A stretch of DNA of 64,000 bases from Anoplolepis gracilipes (lineage: Eukaryota; Arthropoda; Insecta; Hymenoptera; Formicidae): the NCBI RefSeq assembly GCF_047496725.1, contig NC_132971.1, positions 13,574,501-13,638,500 of the forward strand. Reading direction: 5' to 3'. The notes beneath the pieces were generated by a model. That model made no database searches, was not told where the DNA came from, and worked only from the letters and a program-made list of their open reading frames with translations. The position numbers were made by a program, and so were the translations under genes. Positions 21,545 through 35,431 of the stretch are shown piece after piece. Numbering within the stretch: position 1 is the first letter of the stretch; the number at the start of each line of letters is the position of its first letter.

Positions 21545-23341
21545 CGAAAACGCGATATACTGATATCACGTGCTGAAGACATTTCATTACATAATATTAC
21601 GAATATGCGGTCAGTTTCAAGTTTCATTTATCAATTCATTAAGTTGACTCTCTACTTTTGCGTATGTTAAAATCGTGATTCTATATTTCATAAGAATATA
21701 AGAATTTTCTAACCATATCAGCCGTTTGAATCGTAGCCATTATAAATGTATTTAAACTCATTGTCAGTGAAAACGAATCCACGAGTTGCTTGCGCAAAAA
21801 TTGTCAGAACAACTCGCGGGTAGTCTAATATAATATATTATATGCTCATCCGAGTGAGTTAAATATCATACTTAAAATTCGGTGCGCTTGACATTCCGAA
21901 ATAGCTGGAAACTTCCTGCCACAACCACGTAACGGATTCAGTCTTTGTAACCTTCTTCTTTTCACAAGAAGAAAACAGCAGTGTGAATTTTAACGAGTCA
22001 TTCTTCTTTTAGCTTAACAAATTTTAGACCATTCTTCCGAGTTTTTTTTTTTTTCTTTTCTGCTCATTCTCGCTCTTCTTTCAAAATGACGCACAGTTTC
22101 AAAATTACCTATTTCCAAAAATTCTCAATATATACAATATTCAAAGGCGTAAATTGAATAATAAGGAAACGCTGTATGAAGCGCATGTTCTCTCTATGAG
22201 GTATATACGATGCATTGGATGTGATCCGCCATTACCGGCAAACCTCGACATTCTTAAGGAATCTTTCGCGTACGGTCGACCGGTACGTTGAACCGATTTT
22301 CCGGTTGGATCCATTGTTTGGTTTATAAGGCCTCGGCAAAACTTTCTTTTGGGAAGAGATGCTCGCACGCTCACAACGAACAGTCGCAGTTATAATCGGC
22401 TCACTATTCAGTACTGAACAGGTTGTTGACCCGCAAGACTCTCCCGCGAGTCGCGTTGGTTTTTTTTTTAATAATTCACGCCTGTGATGTTGTTTGAGCG
22501 CGCGATGACCTTGACACCAGGTCGATACCAAGGTTGGTATCGAGCCTTGACCTTTTCCGCACGCGCATCCATAGATTGTTTCTTCGTCGTGGCGGACAAG
22601 CGTGATGTTGGCGCGCACTCGCGTGAATCGGAGCGAAATAGGATTTATTAAAAGCTTTGAATAAATATATATTGTAACAAGATTAATTTTTTCAATTTTA
22701 TTATATTTAACGTGAACGTGTGAATATAATCGCGTGCAGATAAATGATTAAACTTTATAAATGTGCCATCGGATAAGAAAAATATTAACCATTATATGTT
22801 AATTTTAAAACTAAAATAGGCGTTAGTATGTGTATGTTTTCTTCAACTAAAATTTAGGTTGTGGGAGTTGCATTATCTAGATTTTTTCATCATTTCCTTT
22901 GAAAGACTCAAAGAAAGAGAAAAGATGAGAAATATCTTTAAATTCATGATGATAAAAAATAGAATCGGATTGCTAATATTATACAGATTTAAAACGTGAA
23001 AATATATCTTACAAATTTTATCAACAGAAAAGAATTATTGATTATTTTATATTATTAATTATAAAATAAATACATAAAATAATACATAAAAATTTAATAA
23101 TTTTATGATTTAGATTTACTTGCTCATTTTTTTATAAATTAGTGCGAAAGAAAATTAAATTAATCTTTCAGTCGGCATACTGATAACGGTATCGGATTAG
23201 AGATGTTAAATGTAGCAGCAACGTGTGAATGTAAATTGCACGACTTATTTGATAAACGTATAACTAATATAAGAGAAAAAAATATCCATGTACTATTAAA
23301 TATTATTAAATTTCACACTGAGTGGAAAAAAGTTAAAATTT

Positions 23342-23406
23342 GATTACTGGTCTAATAAAAAATAAAAAATTCTGTTTACTCGTCTAATGAGAAATAAAAA
23401 ATTCTG
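23342..23406. repeat. Two-copy tandem repeat, 32-33 bp unit
   Basis: Units 23342-23374 and 23375-23406 share TTACT-GTCTAAT and AAATAAAAAATTCTG with a few differences. Confidence 0.8.
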
Positions 23407-25816
23407 CTTTAGAGAAAAAGTGATGAATTGTTAATAAGTTTTCTTTCAAGTACTCGTTGCGGTGTATGATCATACATAATTCGAAATATATAAGCTACTT
23501 AAAAAAAAATGATTTATGCATAAGTACAAGGATGAAAGTGCCACTTTCTTTATATACGTATTAGCGAGTTACTCGCGTTCACGCAATCATTGATGATTAG
23601 AAAAGTAATTGCGCAATTTTCAATGAAAGTTTGTGTGTGCCGATGTTAGTACCGGAAATGTCAAATACCATAGTTCAACTGGCTTCGATATATTTGTCCA
23701 TGCTATGCGTAAAAATTGTTGCGAGACTGGTATCAGGGACAACAAAAGTTCGCTATGAATGTGCTCGTTTTCTTTAGACATTTGTGTGTGAAGGTTCTTT
23801 TCATGAATGAAACATAACTACTTTTGAGAATTTTGCTTGTACAAAGAGACCATCAATGCAGGTAGCTACCTATAATAATTACGAATGGACAGTAACTATT
23901 ACGGCAACACATCAAAAATAGCCAAAGAGATTATCAAAAAAAGTGACGTTTAAAATACTATTATTAAATTATTAAATTACTCAACTCGTAACAAGGCACT
24001 ATAGTGAAAGTTGCTGCATATAAGTTTTTGTATCTTCTGACAAATAAATTATTTTATTTATTTATTTATAGAGTTTTTTAATCCAATTTTTTAGAGATAT
24101 ATATACACGTGGATTTGTTTACTAAATTGTGTAAAAGTATAACTTACAATTAGTTACAGAAGGTTATTACAAAATTTATGTCACACATTTTGAAACAAAA
24201 GAGATTTTAAACAAAAGTCTACGACATGATCGTCTTTTTTGTACCTTTGTATACCTTATACCTGATTAGTCTGGAATTTATTTATTTCAAAAGAAATATG
24301 TTTTCGGCTTAAATACTTCTTGGAAAACGTCAATTTTGGCAGGATTTATGGTTTAGCTTTGGTTTTTCTTTATTGAATCTTGGATATCTATTTCGACGAA
24401 CTTTTAAATGAATATACCTGTAGTTGTCGGCTTTATGGTTTTAAAGCATTTAAAGATTTTGTAGTGTGAAAAGAGAAGAAGGGAAGGGAGACATAGGTGA
24501 AACTATTGCCTTGAAAGTAACACGTGTTGCTCAAGAAGATTCGACAGTAGGTCTCTTGAATTATAAACTTACAGTATTCTCCGATATCTAGCAAATGTAG
24601 GCTTCTAGTTCTTCAAGTTACATCTCTTCTCTTCGATTATTACTAGCCAGAAAATCTAGTTGGACTGGAACACGTTCCAATTCTATCGCAAAGATCAGCA
24701 GTTGCTTTCCAGGTCGTCTATGTAGAATTACGTGATCTATCTATCCCGATGATTATACATAGACTGTTTCAAGTGAGAAAGTTATTATTCTAGCTATGAT
24801 TCATTCCGACTTGATCAATTTCTAATGATTTGATGCACGCGACATTTATTCGATTTAATAATCAAAAAATATATTATATATTTAAATTATCTTGTAAAAT
24901 ATATTTTTAAGTTGAAAAGTAATGTGAAACTAAAAAGGTATATAATTTAAGAATATAAAAATATAAGTTTGAAAATATATACATAAAAATTATATATGAA
25001 AAAGTTATATATAGTTATATATGAACTCATAAAATTCAATATGTTTCCAACTACCTCAGACGATATTTATTTCATACTCTTTCAGATGGTAAGAATAAAA
25101 AACAGCTGCTATTAAATCGATTTGACGTTATGCATTCGAGAACGGCGAGTCGATTACGACCGATGACTGTCTAGGCCGTTTATCTCAGCACATCTTGAAT
25201 ATTTTCTCTATCGCGTCTCTCTATCCGTCCATTCTACTGTTTCGTGCGTATACAATATGTCGGTAGACATTGCAGCCGGATGTCCTTCGTAGAAAAAGAA
25301 ACAAAAAATAGAAAGGAAGAATAATAGGTAGTGAAGCCCGGTGAAAAAGGAACGAAGCCATCGGAGGGTAATCCATTTCGCATTAATATTCCTGTTGGCA
25401 GGCAATAGCCATTGAAATTGCGAGCTTCCAGAGCGGGTATAATCGACGATTGGCCCGTAATCTTGGGAATCAACATGGAGGGGGAGTAAAATGGAGAACG
25501 AACATGAGATTCAAGGAGTGGGAGCTCGATAGAAGGGCGATAGAAGAGCATGTTGCCGCGGGATATCGGCCGCGCGCCTCTAAACACTGTAAATCGTGAA
25601 AAGCGGACGCATGTAAATCCCCGGAGAAACGTGCAACGCGCGGTACCTCGCGGCAATAATAAGCGATCGGGGTAAATGTAAGAGAGGCGTTATTACCGGA
25701 TCGCAATTGCTATTTCAGGAGTAAAGCTATTCTTCGCGGTATGATGATCAGACAGGCCGGGATCCTCGATGTATTTATTACTCATGCGCGGAAGTATGTC
25801 TTCCAGGGTTTTCTTC

Positions 25817-25836
25817 TTTTTTTTTTTTTTTTTTTT
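25817..25836. repeat. Poly(T) run
   Basis: Twenty consecutive T residues after a CT-rich lead. Confidence 0.95.
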
Positions 25837-27309
25837 GTGCCTTATATATGAACCGAGGGATACGAAAGAAATACAATATAAGTCATATCGAATAATTCTA
25901 GGAGGAGGATAACTTCAGATAAATAACGCGCCAAATAATGCTCATTCGATTATTTCCGGTCAACAACGGTTTCATTAATCTAATTAATATTTATTTTGGA
26001 ATATGAACACGCGATCTCTCTATCGTCTTAATTCATACTTTAGCAAACAAGCGCGACGAGGATGAGAGAGAGTTGCGCGGAACGACTTTCGTTCGCAGGA
26101 CCTCGTTCGTATAATTTTCTGTAAAAAACAACTGGGAACGAGCATTTTTCACTGGCTGACATTGACGTTAACATTTCCTCAGGATAATCTCAGTGTTCCG
26201 GTTAGGCAGCTTTCTTCTTATTGTAGAATTCTCGGATTTTTTACGATTCACTCTTGTGTAAAATTTGCCAGTAATTATTCAGAGAAAAGTATGATATTTT
26301 CGAGATCTGCGAAATTTATTTTTACATGAAATATAAATTTATTTTTCCATAAAAAATTTAAGTTAGAAACAAACTTTAAAAAATTCTATTTTTAAGTTAT
26401 TTAAAATTTTCTATTTTGTTTATATTACTAACATCGAAATGAAAGTTACACAATATGCGAACAGGACTATATTTATCGCGTGAGAGTGAATCAATTGTCA
26501 TACCGATGGTCCGAAGTACCATCGGTTTCAAGTCATAGGCTTTGCAATGCGCTGATAATAAGCAATGCTCCATCTGGTCTCGAGATTTTATGAAGTCGCG
26601 CGTGTGGCCTTTTGCACCACGAATGGCGGTGCGTGCCATGGCACTCAAGTCATTTGTGACAATGAGCAAATGTCGATTCTGCAAATGTCGATGACACGCC
26701 ACGGAGAGCAGAGCGGTCATTACATCGGTACACTCGCGAACCGTGAATGATTGCTGGAAAATTATTGTTCCGGGCGCGAGCGACCACGCTCTTGTCGTGC
26801 AGCGTTTCCGATTGCAACATAAATTCCATTTTTTAAACAAACATTCCGTTCATACGGAAAAGAAAAACATTTGATACACTTCCTATTTAAGTCGTTAGAC
26901 GGTAAAGTGATTAACACATACACAAATGAAAGAAAATATATTAATATACTAAATATAAAAATAATAAATAAAAATACTTTTAATGTCAGGATATATCTTT
27001 CTTTAAATTTATTTTAATGATATCCAAGGAAATACTTTCATTTATAAAAGAACATGTGAGTGTGACTTAAATCCAAGTAAACTATTCGCTTCTAAAATTC
27101 CAAATTCCAGTAAAGCTTGTTTGTTGATAAAGATACTCATTAAAAGAATGTTGATTTAATTACAGTACAAGACCGAATTTGTTTTTCTACTTTCTCATTT
27201 TTTTATATCTTTTCTAGATTAAACGTAAAAATAAAAGCGTAGATTTAAAAATATACAAAAAATAATGTAATTAATCGCAAACAATTTAAACTATAACTCT
27301 ATATTCAGT

Positions 27310-27326
27310 AAAAAAAAAAAAAAAAA
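27310..27326. repeat. Poly(A) run
   Basis: Seventeen consecutive A residues in AT-rich DNA. No recognisable retrocopy precedes it. Confidence 0.9.
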
Positions 27327-29750
27327 CACGTTTGTAAAGTATTTCTGATGTTTCAGTTAAAATTTTAAATATCATGTTTTACTCATAAATTTCGCAAATA
27401 GGTAGTCGAGCCTTAAAAATCAAAGTCAACTTTTCTATTCTATTATATTATTATATGTGATTTGTATAATTAATAAGACTACTATGACTTTAAAAAATAG
27501 ATACCGAATTTTTTTTATAACCAGCATACTGCGTTGTACATATGTGAGCAGCGCTTACACCCTTTATTGATATCATTTCCATATGATAACGTAATAATAA
27601 TATTTTATAACGTTCTATTCAGCATAAAGTCCGGTTTCTTTTGTTTCTCAGTCCAGCAAACTGACTAGCGTCATTGCAGAAAATCAGTCTATCGACTGTG
27701 ACGATCTCGAAAAAGATATCAATAGTCCTTGATCAAAATAAGGTCATGCATTACCGGTTTTAGAATATTGTCGATTATTCCGTTCGTCGATATACATTAT
27801 GTTTTTTTTTTTTGTCAATGAGCTCGATCGAAATAAATTTGCGTAAACAGCACGTGAGCTTGACGCTATCTTGAAATATGTTCAACGAGAAAATTCAACA
27901 ATCTCGTGTATTGCGATCTGTATATTCATTTATTTGCAATTCTCTGTTATCGCGATAGGAACTCGACACGACATTGTGATAACCTCCAATTTTTCCGCGA
28001 TTATTTAGTTTTTCACAGTTTTTTTAAAGATCTGAAATGACTATAAACATGAAAGCTTTTTTATTAATTAATCTTATAATTAATTTTATCACATAATGAA
28101 GTACTGTATTTTCGAAAAAACAGGGTCATACAAGTCAATTAATATAATCGAACCAAGTACAATTTCAGTTAACCAAGTTACTCTTGGAACAGCTGATTGA
28201 GAATCCGTAATCATAACATTTTTAACAGAAATGCTTCATGAAGCCGATATAACGTTTCCGTATTCTTCGAATTCTTCCTCAGGCTTTCTTGAAACTACCT
28301 CTCGCTTCCTTAGATTATCCGGCGTTTACTCCTTTTTGCTTTCTTTCTCTCTCATTACAAGGTCCCGATCATTTGATCATTGGTCGATGATGCGTGGAGA
28401 CTGCTACACCAATTCCTGTATCCGAAGCAAGTATCGTCCCATGATTACCCTAATTAGTAATTGATGAAGCAACCGGGGCTCATGGAAGCACTCGACCGTG
28501 CTGTTGTTAGACTCTTCAAGAGTCAACTTTTGTTAAAGCCCCGAAGATATAACTACCATAAACCGAACAACTGTTTTCGCTTCGATCCGTTCGGACGTGT
28601 TACGACCGATTCATTCCGTATTTCACTTCCTGCTTCGATCGTTAATCATGTTTCCGATATTCTTTCATTTCTGATGTGTAACAGAGTAAATATATTAATT
28701 ATAAAAACCAACAAAAATCGCAATCAATTTGTAGAACGCTTTGTTTGCAAATTTGCGATCGTTAACGTAGTATCGTATAAGATACGACATTTATTTACGC
28801 CGTTTGCGTTTACCGATGTTATCAACGTAATTACCACCAATAAAGTGGCGAAATCGACGCGTATAAACAGCAAAATTTCCTGTTTTCTGAAAAATTGCGC
28901 AAAACTGCGCGGATTCGTTACAAACGATTTCTTCAAAGTTAGATTAAATGTCAGAGCTTGATATATTAGCACAATAGACTGGGAAAACTGCTTGAAGAGC
29001 GACGCTATTATTCAGTTGCTTTATTACCGGGTCCCATTATGCCATAATATACCATGAAACCATTAAACTGTATGTCGTTATAATGCGCGCTCGCCACAAT
29101 AATTCATTAAAATTCGTTATATTGTATAAACGGATTCACTTTTTAGGGTTTGTTTATGCTAGATCTCGTCGCATTGTAGTTTTAATGAAAGAAAGCGTTC
29201 GAAGAGTTGCGCTATCGTATTCACACCGGCTAGAAGTGACGAAACATCTATGAGAAATATTTCTACGTGACGTGCTTCGACCTAAAACGCCCGCAGGAAT
29301 CCGACAATTGTTGATTTAGGATCGAGCACACCGTGAATAAATAGCGGTCGAGGAACGGAAAGTAACTTGGACCATGTGCTCATCGTTCCGCGATTTCGAT
29401 CTCAATGTCAAACATGGCCGGCTCTGTTATCGCAAGAATGTATGGCTTGTGCGCTCTCGCATAATGCGATTTACGATTACGATAATTCGCGACGTTTATG
29501 ACGTTCGAAAATCGCTACGGCTCGCATTAACTCCCTTCGTGTTTTGAGCACTACGCGTAAGATCGTAAAAAGGCGAATGTACAACCGGTTGAAATCGAAC
29601 GTCGCTCGTAAAGGAGGAACGACTTTGTGTCGCACGGATCGGCACTGTAAAATCAAGTAGTTTATATAAATGCATACAAAGTTTCGTCCTGCAACTTTTT
29701 CCTTTCGTTTTACTAGTCACTATTATATGACTGTTTTAAACATTTTGTTA

Positions 29751-30317
29751 GGGTAAACTCGGGTAAGATGGCCATAGTTTTTTAAAATGCAAAAAACATA
29801 CTTTTTATTTTTGTTATTTTTTAATAATGTCTGACATGTTATCTTCACTGAAGCTTAAATTACGTAATATTATCGAAATTAAAAGGAAAATATTTAATAG
29901 AAATTTTATATTATCAAAATAGTACAACATAAGTATTGGCCATCTTACCCAACTTTTAAGGAAAAGATGGCCATAGGGACGGAAAGATGGCCATAATATT
30001 TATAAAAAAATAGCGGAAACGAAAATAAAAATTATAGATTATATAACAATTTACATATCTTTATAATATGTCTAACATCGATTACGATAGCTTAACTGTA
30101 ATTTATTTGACGTTATAACAGTTTTTAGTAGACGAATGAAAAACTTTGCAGGTAGTCAAAAGTAAAAATATGATATAAGATTCACAATATCGTTATTTCG
30201 AACAATGCACATAAACTACTGTAAATATCGATTATCTTTGATAATGACTAAAAAAGCGCACTATGTAGCGATTATTGAAAAAATTGCAGCCTATGGCCAT
30301 CATACCCTAGTTTACCC
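29751..30317. mobile_element. 567-bp TA-flanked MITE with 27-bp terminal inverted repeats
   Basis: The ends 29751-29777 and 30291-30317 are inverted repeats matching at 25 of 27 positions, beginning GGGTAAACT-GGGTA. Each end abuts TA (29749-29750 and 30318-30319), as expected of a Tc1/mariner-type insertion. The GGCCATCTT motif recurs inside: inverted at 29938-29946 and as AAGATGGCCATA at 29964-29975 and 29984-29995. There is no transposase frame, so it is non-autonomous. Family assignment rests on the TA target only. Confidence 0.75.
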
Positions 30318-30413
30318 TATATCTGTAAAATGAATGAGACTTAAACTTCAAATAAAATTAAAACGTAATATGTATCTCTGTATTTTCTAAATTGTTATGT
30401 AAAAATTTACAAT

Positions 30414-30414
<1 letters not shown>

Positions 30415-30446
<32 letters not shown>
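30415..30446. repeat. (CT)n microsatellite
   Basis: About 16 CT units running into a longer pyrimidine stretch to about 30465. Confidence 0.95.
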
Positions 30447-30462
<16 letters not shown>

Positions 30463-31295
30463 CTTTGATGAAAGTACAAAGAGTATACAACTTTCGTCTT
30501 AATGAGCTCGCTAATAATCCGCGTTTAAGCAAATATTTAAAAATACAAACGCATCAACACTCTGTTAATGCCACGTGTTCGCAACATATTATTCCGCTAA
30601 TATCAGCAGAGTACAACGGTACCTCTCTCTCTTTTTCGCAAGATAATGTATGTACGAGGTAGCGCATCCGTCAGGCATGCTCGTCCTCACCTGACATAAG
30701 CGGGTCGAGGCGTCCCGTAAAAACCGCTTTAAGCATAGAGACGCTGAGCGCTTACATATATAATCGAGAGCTGATTTCACGGTGTTGCACCTAACACGAT
30801 TCCGTCTCGCGTTCCTTACTCGTGCTCTCGTTTTTTTCATATCTGAATACGAAACTGTGATACGCGGACTGCTCGGTCAAATTATGCGCCGCGAATATAT
30901 ACGCCATATACGCCTCTTCTGTCGATATCCAACATGAAACGCTTTATCCGATTTTGCGCCATCCGTGCATCGCGCTTTCGCACGAGTTAGCTGAAGCGAG
31001 ATATAACTGCTTTCCGCTGAATACATTCCGGCGACGTGAAAGACGCGGACGGACGGACGCGCGGTTTTATTTTACGCCATCGTAAACGGGAAAATCGTAT
31101 CGATGCCGAGAATACGGCAGGCAAAGACGTCTGAGAGATCGTCACGAGCTATACGACACTTCATTTTTTTCATATCGCACCTGTGCATTTCGCATTCTCC
31201 GGCATCAACTTTTTGCATACTCATTGATAACTGGTATTTCTAGCATGATAAAAACTTCGTTAATCTTGATTTCTAAAGAAATAAAAGACTTTTAT
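30447..31295. other. Short non-coding interval between two inverted-repeat elements
   Basis: It is CpG-rich at about 30660-31140 and AT-rich afterwards. No exon or RNA gene was recognised. Confidence 0.5.
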
Positions 31296-31299
31296 TTAA

Positions 31300-32366
31300 C
31301 GGTCTTGCAAATACGTAATGTTAAATCTAATGTTGAATCAAGTCTTTTATAATATTGTCGCAAAAAAGCAGAAAATCTATTAGTAAATTATACACAGTTT
31401 GCGTAATGAAAATTATTATAATAAAACATATAGATATAGTACTCAACATGTTTAAAACTAAAAAAAAAAATACAAATATACTCAATATAATATATTCAGT
31501 ATAAAAGATATTTAAATATATTGCGGAAAATGTGAGATTTAATATGATTTGATGCAGAAATTTTAAAAAGCGTACATATCCAACAAAACAAATCGAAGAG
31601 ATTATAGTATGCTAAAAAATCTTGCATTTATATTAACTCTGATAAATTTTTCATATTTATTTTTAATTTGAAGAAAGGTGAAATATTAGAAGTTTTAAAA
31701 ATATAAAAATAATGTTAAAAATATATTAAATTTTCTGTAATGTTATATAAAATCGGGGCAAAACATTTACCAAGCAAGGAAGTTAAAATTCAAAGATTGA
31801 TTTTATATTATGTCGGGAATATAATTACGAGTTCAACTATCTCGCATAAACTTGTTTTGAAGCTACACACTTTGTGTTATCGTGACGATGCAATGTACTA
31901 GCTTGTTTAACTGCACTGTAATTTAATTAGTATCCCTTAGCGGCTTTGTCATTGTTCGTTAAGCAAGTATGAATCATTCCAACGTCTATCAGCAAGCGTG
32001 CTTCTGCACTTTTATGTAAAGTTACTTTATTCAAATCAATATTATGAATCATCGTCTCTGAATATTTTATTAAAAAATTTAAATAATTTTATTCTAAATT
32101 ATTAATGTATATTATGAAAAATATTTAAATATCTTTTATACTGAATATATTATATTGAGTATATTTGTATCTTAAATATATTTAACTATATTTTTTTTTT
32201 GTTGTTAATTTTAAACATGTTGAGTATTATATCTATATGTTTTATTATAATAATTTTCATTACGCAAACTGTGTATAATTTACTAATAGATTTTCTGCTT
32301 TTTTGCGACAATATTATAAAAGGCTTGATTCAACATTAGATTTAACATTACGTATTTGCAAGACCG
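31300..32366. mobile_element. 1.07-kb DNA element with very long terminal inverted repeats, TTAA flanks
   Basis: The left arm 31300-31519 is almost identical, inverted, to the right arm 32121-32366; the first 150 bp differ at only about two positions. The right arm has an extra stretch of about 25 bp near 32165-32215. Both ends start CGGTCTTGCAAATACG and abut TTAA (31296-31299 and 32367-32370), consistent with TTAA target duplication as in piggyBac-type insertions, though the ends do not start with the usual CCC. The AT-rich middle of about 600 bp has no transposase frame. Near-identical arms suggest recent activity or arm homogenisation. Confidence 0.8.
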
Positions 32367-35221
32367 TTAATTTACTTGCGATCTTTTCAAAGTTTCTAAG
32401 TGTGTACGCGTAATTGCTGTAATATGATCATAACTAGATAACTAACAGCCATCGAGACTATCTCGAAAGGATATGGTTTATCGGTGAGCTGCAAAATCGT
32501 ATCGATCATATCGTTAGCGCTCTCAAAACCATTTAACACTGTCATAGTTCCAGGCACAATTCGCGTACATTATATCTTCGCCTCCACGACGCTCGTAAAC
32601 TTTCTCCCGGTACATATGACTTACCCTCGACTCCGCCACCACGATGTGTATGCACTCGCGATGTATCGATATATTGACATTTGGAATGCTAATGTCGATT
32701 AGCAGAATCGATGGTATCGCATTTGAATAGAGGTATTTGCGTATGCCTTGATTGGAGGCGTACCTCAATATAAAAAAAAAGAAGACGAATCGTGGAAAGA
32801 GTTCTCTGCATAAATTTCATTCTCCACGTTGTTATTTGCAAATAATGCTGCCTTGAACCACGACGCTACATTCTGCGATTCTGGGCATTATTGCGCGCAG
32901 CGACGTGGGGTTTATTCTGCTCATTACAAGGTCTCCTCAAGCGTACACCGTGAGGAGAATATGGCCATAGAGCTGCGAAATATAGAGTATTTGTGTAAAC
33001 TAAGATGGTTCGTATTCGTTCGATTCTGTTTTAACCCTGTATACAATAAATTCGTACGAGAGATGTGATTGGTGTTTCACAAATATCCGTTTATTTAATT
33101 AGAGAGAGAAAAGAGAGAGAGAGAGAGGAAGAAGAGAGATGAGTAACGAGATGCCAATGTGAATCATATCGTAATTGGCATTTCGGAGCAGGTTGAAAAC
33201 GTAACTTATACGCACAGGACGAGTTATATGCGCGTGCAATAAAAGTCTCGTGAAAAGATATTAGTATTGTACGCAGCACTCACGTATTCTAATGATATCT
33301 ATGTTTGCCGCCTTCAGGTGTCATAGTAATTCAGGGTCTTGACGGTTAACGAGCTTCGAAATTAATTTGTAATCGGAAGACGTAGGCGACTCACGGCCGA
33401 TACTTCTACCCGAGGGCATAGAATGTCAATAGTATCATATAGCAAAATATAATTTCGAGTCCACTCTCTCATTATTTCGCTCTTTTAATATTACGTATTT
33501 TCTGTACGAGTTATAAATGATTTTCGGAGTATAATAATGTACGATGGATAATTTTATTAGAAACTGCGACGGAAGTGAAAGTAAGACACAATGTGTTTCA
33601 TATTTTATGAAGATGGCAGTTGCTCTAACGTTCGACGCTAATTGCAAATCCATAATAATATGCTTCTCGATAGTTTGACATTTTCTCCTACCTTTCTATG
33701 CGTTAACGTTTTCTCCATCATCGACTTCGATTTCGTAACATTATCGGTTTTGGAATCCGTTCCCACAACTTGCTCTTCTGTGCTTCATTGGCAGATGTTA
33801 ATTTGAATATTTTTATACATGGAATATGCTGAAATTCACACACATGCATAACGTAAAAAAAGAAGAGAAGTAAACATCCGCAGACGAAGATATCGTAAAG
33901 TTGAGAGAACACAGTTGGCCGTAGACAGTTATTATGAATAATTCGGTTCCGAATAATTCCGAAGAAGATTCGTTTTCTTGCACAAGAAGAAGGCCTAACA
34001 AACTCTGTATCTCCAGATACAATTTTTGCAGTTAATTCCATTTTTTTTCGACGGTTACGGGGATTGGATGGCTTCCAACCTTGAGCTCAGAGACGGAAAA
34101 CTCCTTTTGTACCGCGATCACAGCTGCTGATTGGCCGACCCACCAACCGACTTGGTGACCATGACGATCCGAGGAAACGCTATAATAATATACCCAACCG
34201 GTAGGCTCCCTCTTGATTTTCTCACTTCAGTCTTGATGGCTCTCGTCGTGCCGACTCGCCTTGCCTGCCCCTTTGGTGGGCTTTCAAAGAACCCGTTAAT
34301 GGCAACACGCTACGAAATACAGCAACAACAGCGATAATAATGTTGATGTACGTTTATCGTGCCCAACCCAAGCATAATTTAGCTCATCATAAATGGCATG
34401 CATGAGTATTTTGTATTGTGCGTATAAAGGTATCTCGAGTCAACTGTCTTTTACCAACAAGGTTTTGTTTCCGCTGTCTGAGATTAACATGAAAATTATA
34501 GTTATTATTTTGAAAAAATTTATACCTGTCGATTGATAGAAGTAGTGGTAATAACAGCAAGTTAAAAATTTTATCATGTTTCAAGAAATAGAAATTTTTG
34601 TAGTATGTATATACTTGTGTTAACAAGACGCGTATTTTTCATTAAGTATAAATTGCATACGTTTGCAATGCAATAAATTGATTCAATGTGATCTGTAAGA
34701 AAGATTAAGATATATATGTATAAGAATGTATTATTTATTTTTATGTTGCTTTAATTTAAATATAATTGAGCAATGAGAAAATATTATCGCAATTTTTTGT
34801 TTTATTTGTGTTTGATAAAAAATGCTAATTTGCTACATCTCAGGCAAAAAATAATGCCCAAAAGCAAAAAATAATTAAATGATTGATAGCCACAGTCAAA
34901 ATCATAGTCCACGCACGATATCTTCATAGTAAGATTTCTCACGTTACACTGCAAAGCCATATCTCTCAACTGTTCCCGTTTCTATGGAAAGAATACATCT
35001 CTCTCGCTAAGCAAAAGGTGCTTCGTTGCAATTTATTTCGATATGTAGTAAGAAAGGAAGAAACGCCGGGATACTGATGCATTTATAACGAACTTATAAC
35101 AACATATCTCACATGCAATTCCATGTCTGGATATGAATAGATATACCAATTCATACAGCCAGTAACTTGTCAGACAGTTCGAATTGATGCATGCGTAAAT
35201 ATTCACATACTACCTCATCAT

Positions 35222-35223
<2 letters not shown>

Positions 35224-35253
<30 letters not shown>
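35224..35253. repeat. (AT)n microsatellite
   Basis: About 30 nt of alternating A and T. Confidence 0.95.
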
Positions 35254-35255
<2 letters not shown>

Positions 35256-35386
35256 ATATACATATACATATTCTTGGTTCTATAAAATGCATCTGAACAT
35301 ATTTTAACGTTTCTGATAGCAGTTTCGTGTCTGAAAAGAAGTTGTATATCTTACAGTAAATATATTGTATATCTCGTGAGTATACA

Positions 35387-35395
<9 letters not shown>

Positions 35396-35424
<29 letters not shown>
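35396..35424. repeat. (AT)n microsatellite
   Basis: About 29 nt of alternating A and T, followed at once by ACACAGAGAAAA, which resembles the terminal sequence of the element at 19585-20072. Confidence 0.9.

Positions 35425-35431
<7 letters not shown>

Larger units (their letters stand above)
21545..29748. other. Long non-coding interval
   Basis: It is mostly AT-rich (22640-25070, 26880-28100), with CpG-richer stretches at about 22140-22620, 25130-25700 and 29250-29650. It contains homopolymer runs, a two-copy 32-bp tandem at 23342-23406 and two direct copies of GCAAATGTCGAT near 26663. The longest frame, 28461-28961 (+, 166 codons), shows no domain or splice context and is treated as chance. 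Confidence 0.45.

Noticed and set aside
26397..26840. 147-codon frame on the minus strand
   Set aside because: No domain recognised, no start context or splice partner, and it ends in AT-rich DNA. Considered chance.
28461..28961. Longest single open frame, 166 codons on +
   Set aside because: No domain, no low-complexity or family motif, no splice context, and length within chance expectation for 64 kb of mixed composition.
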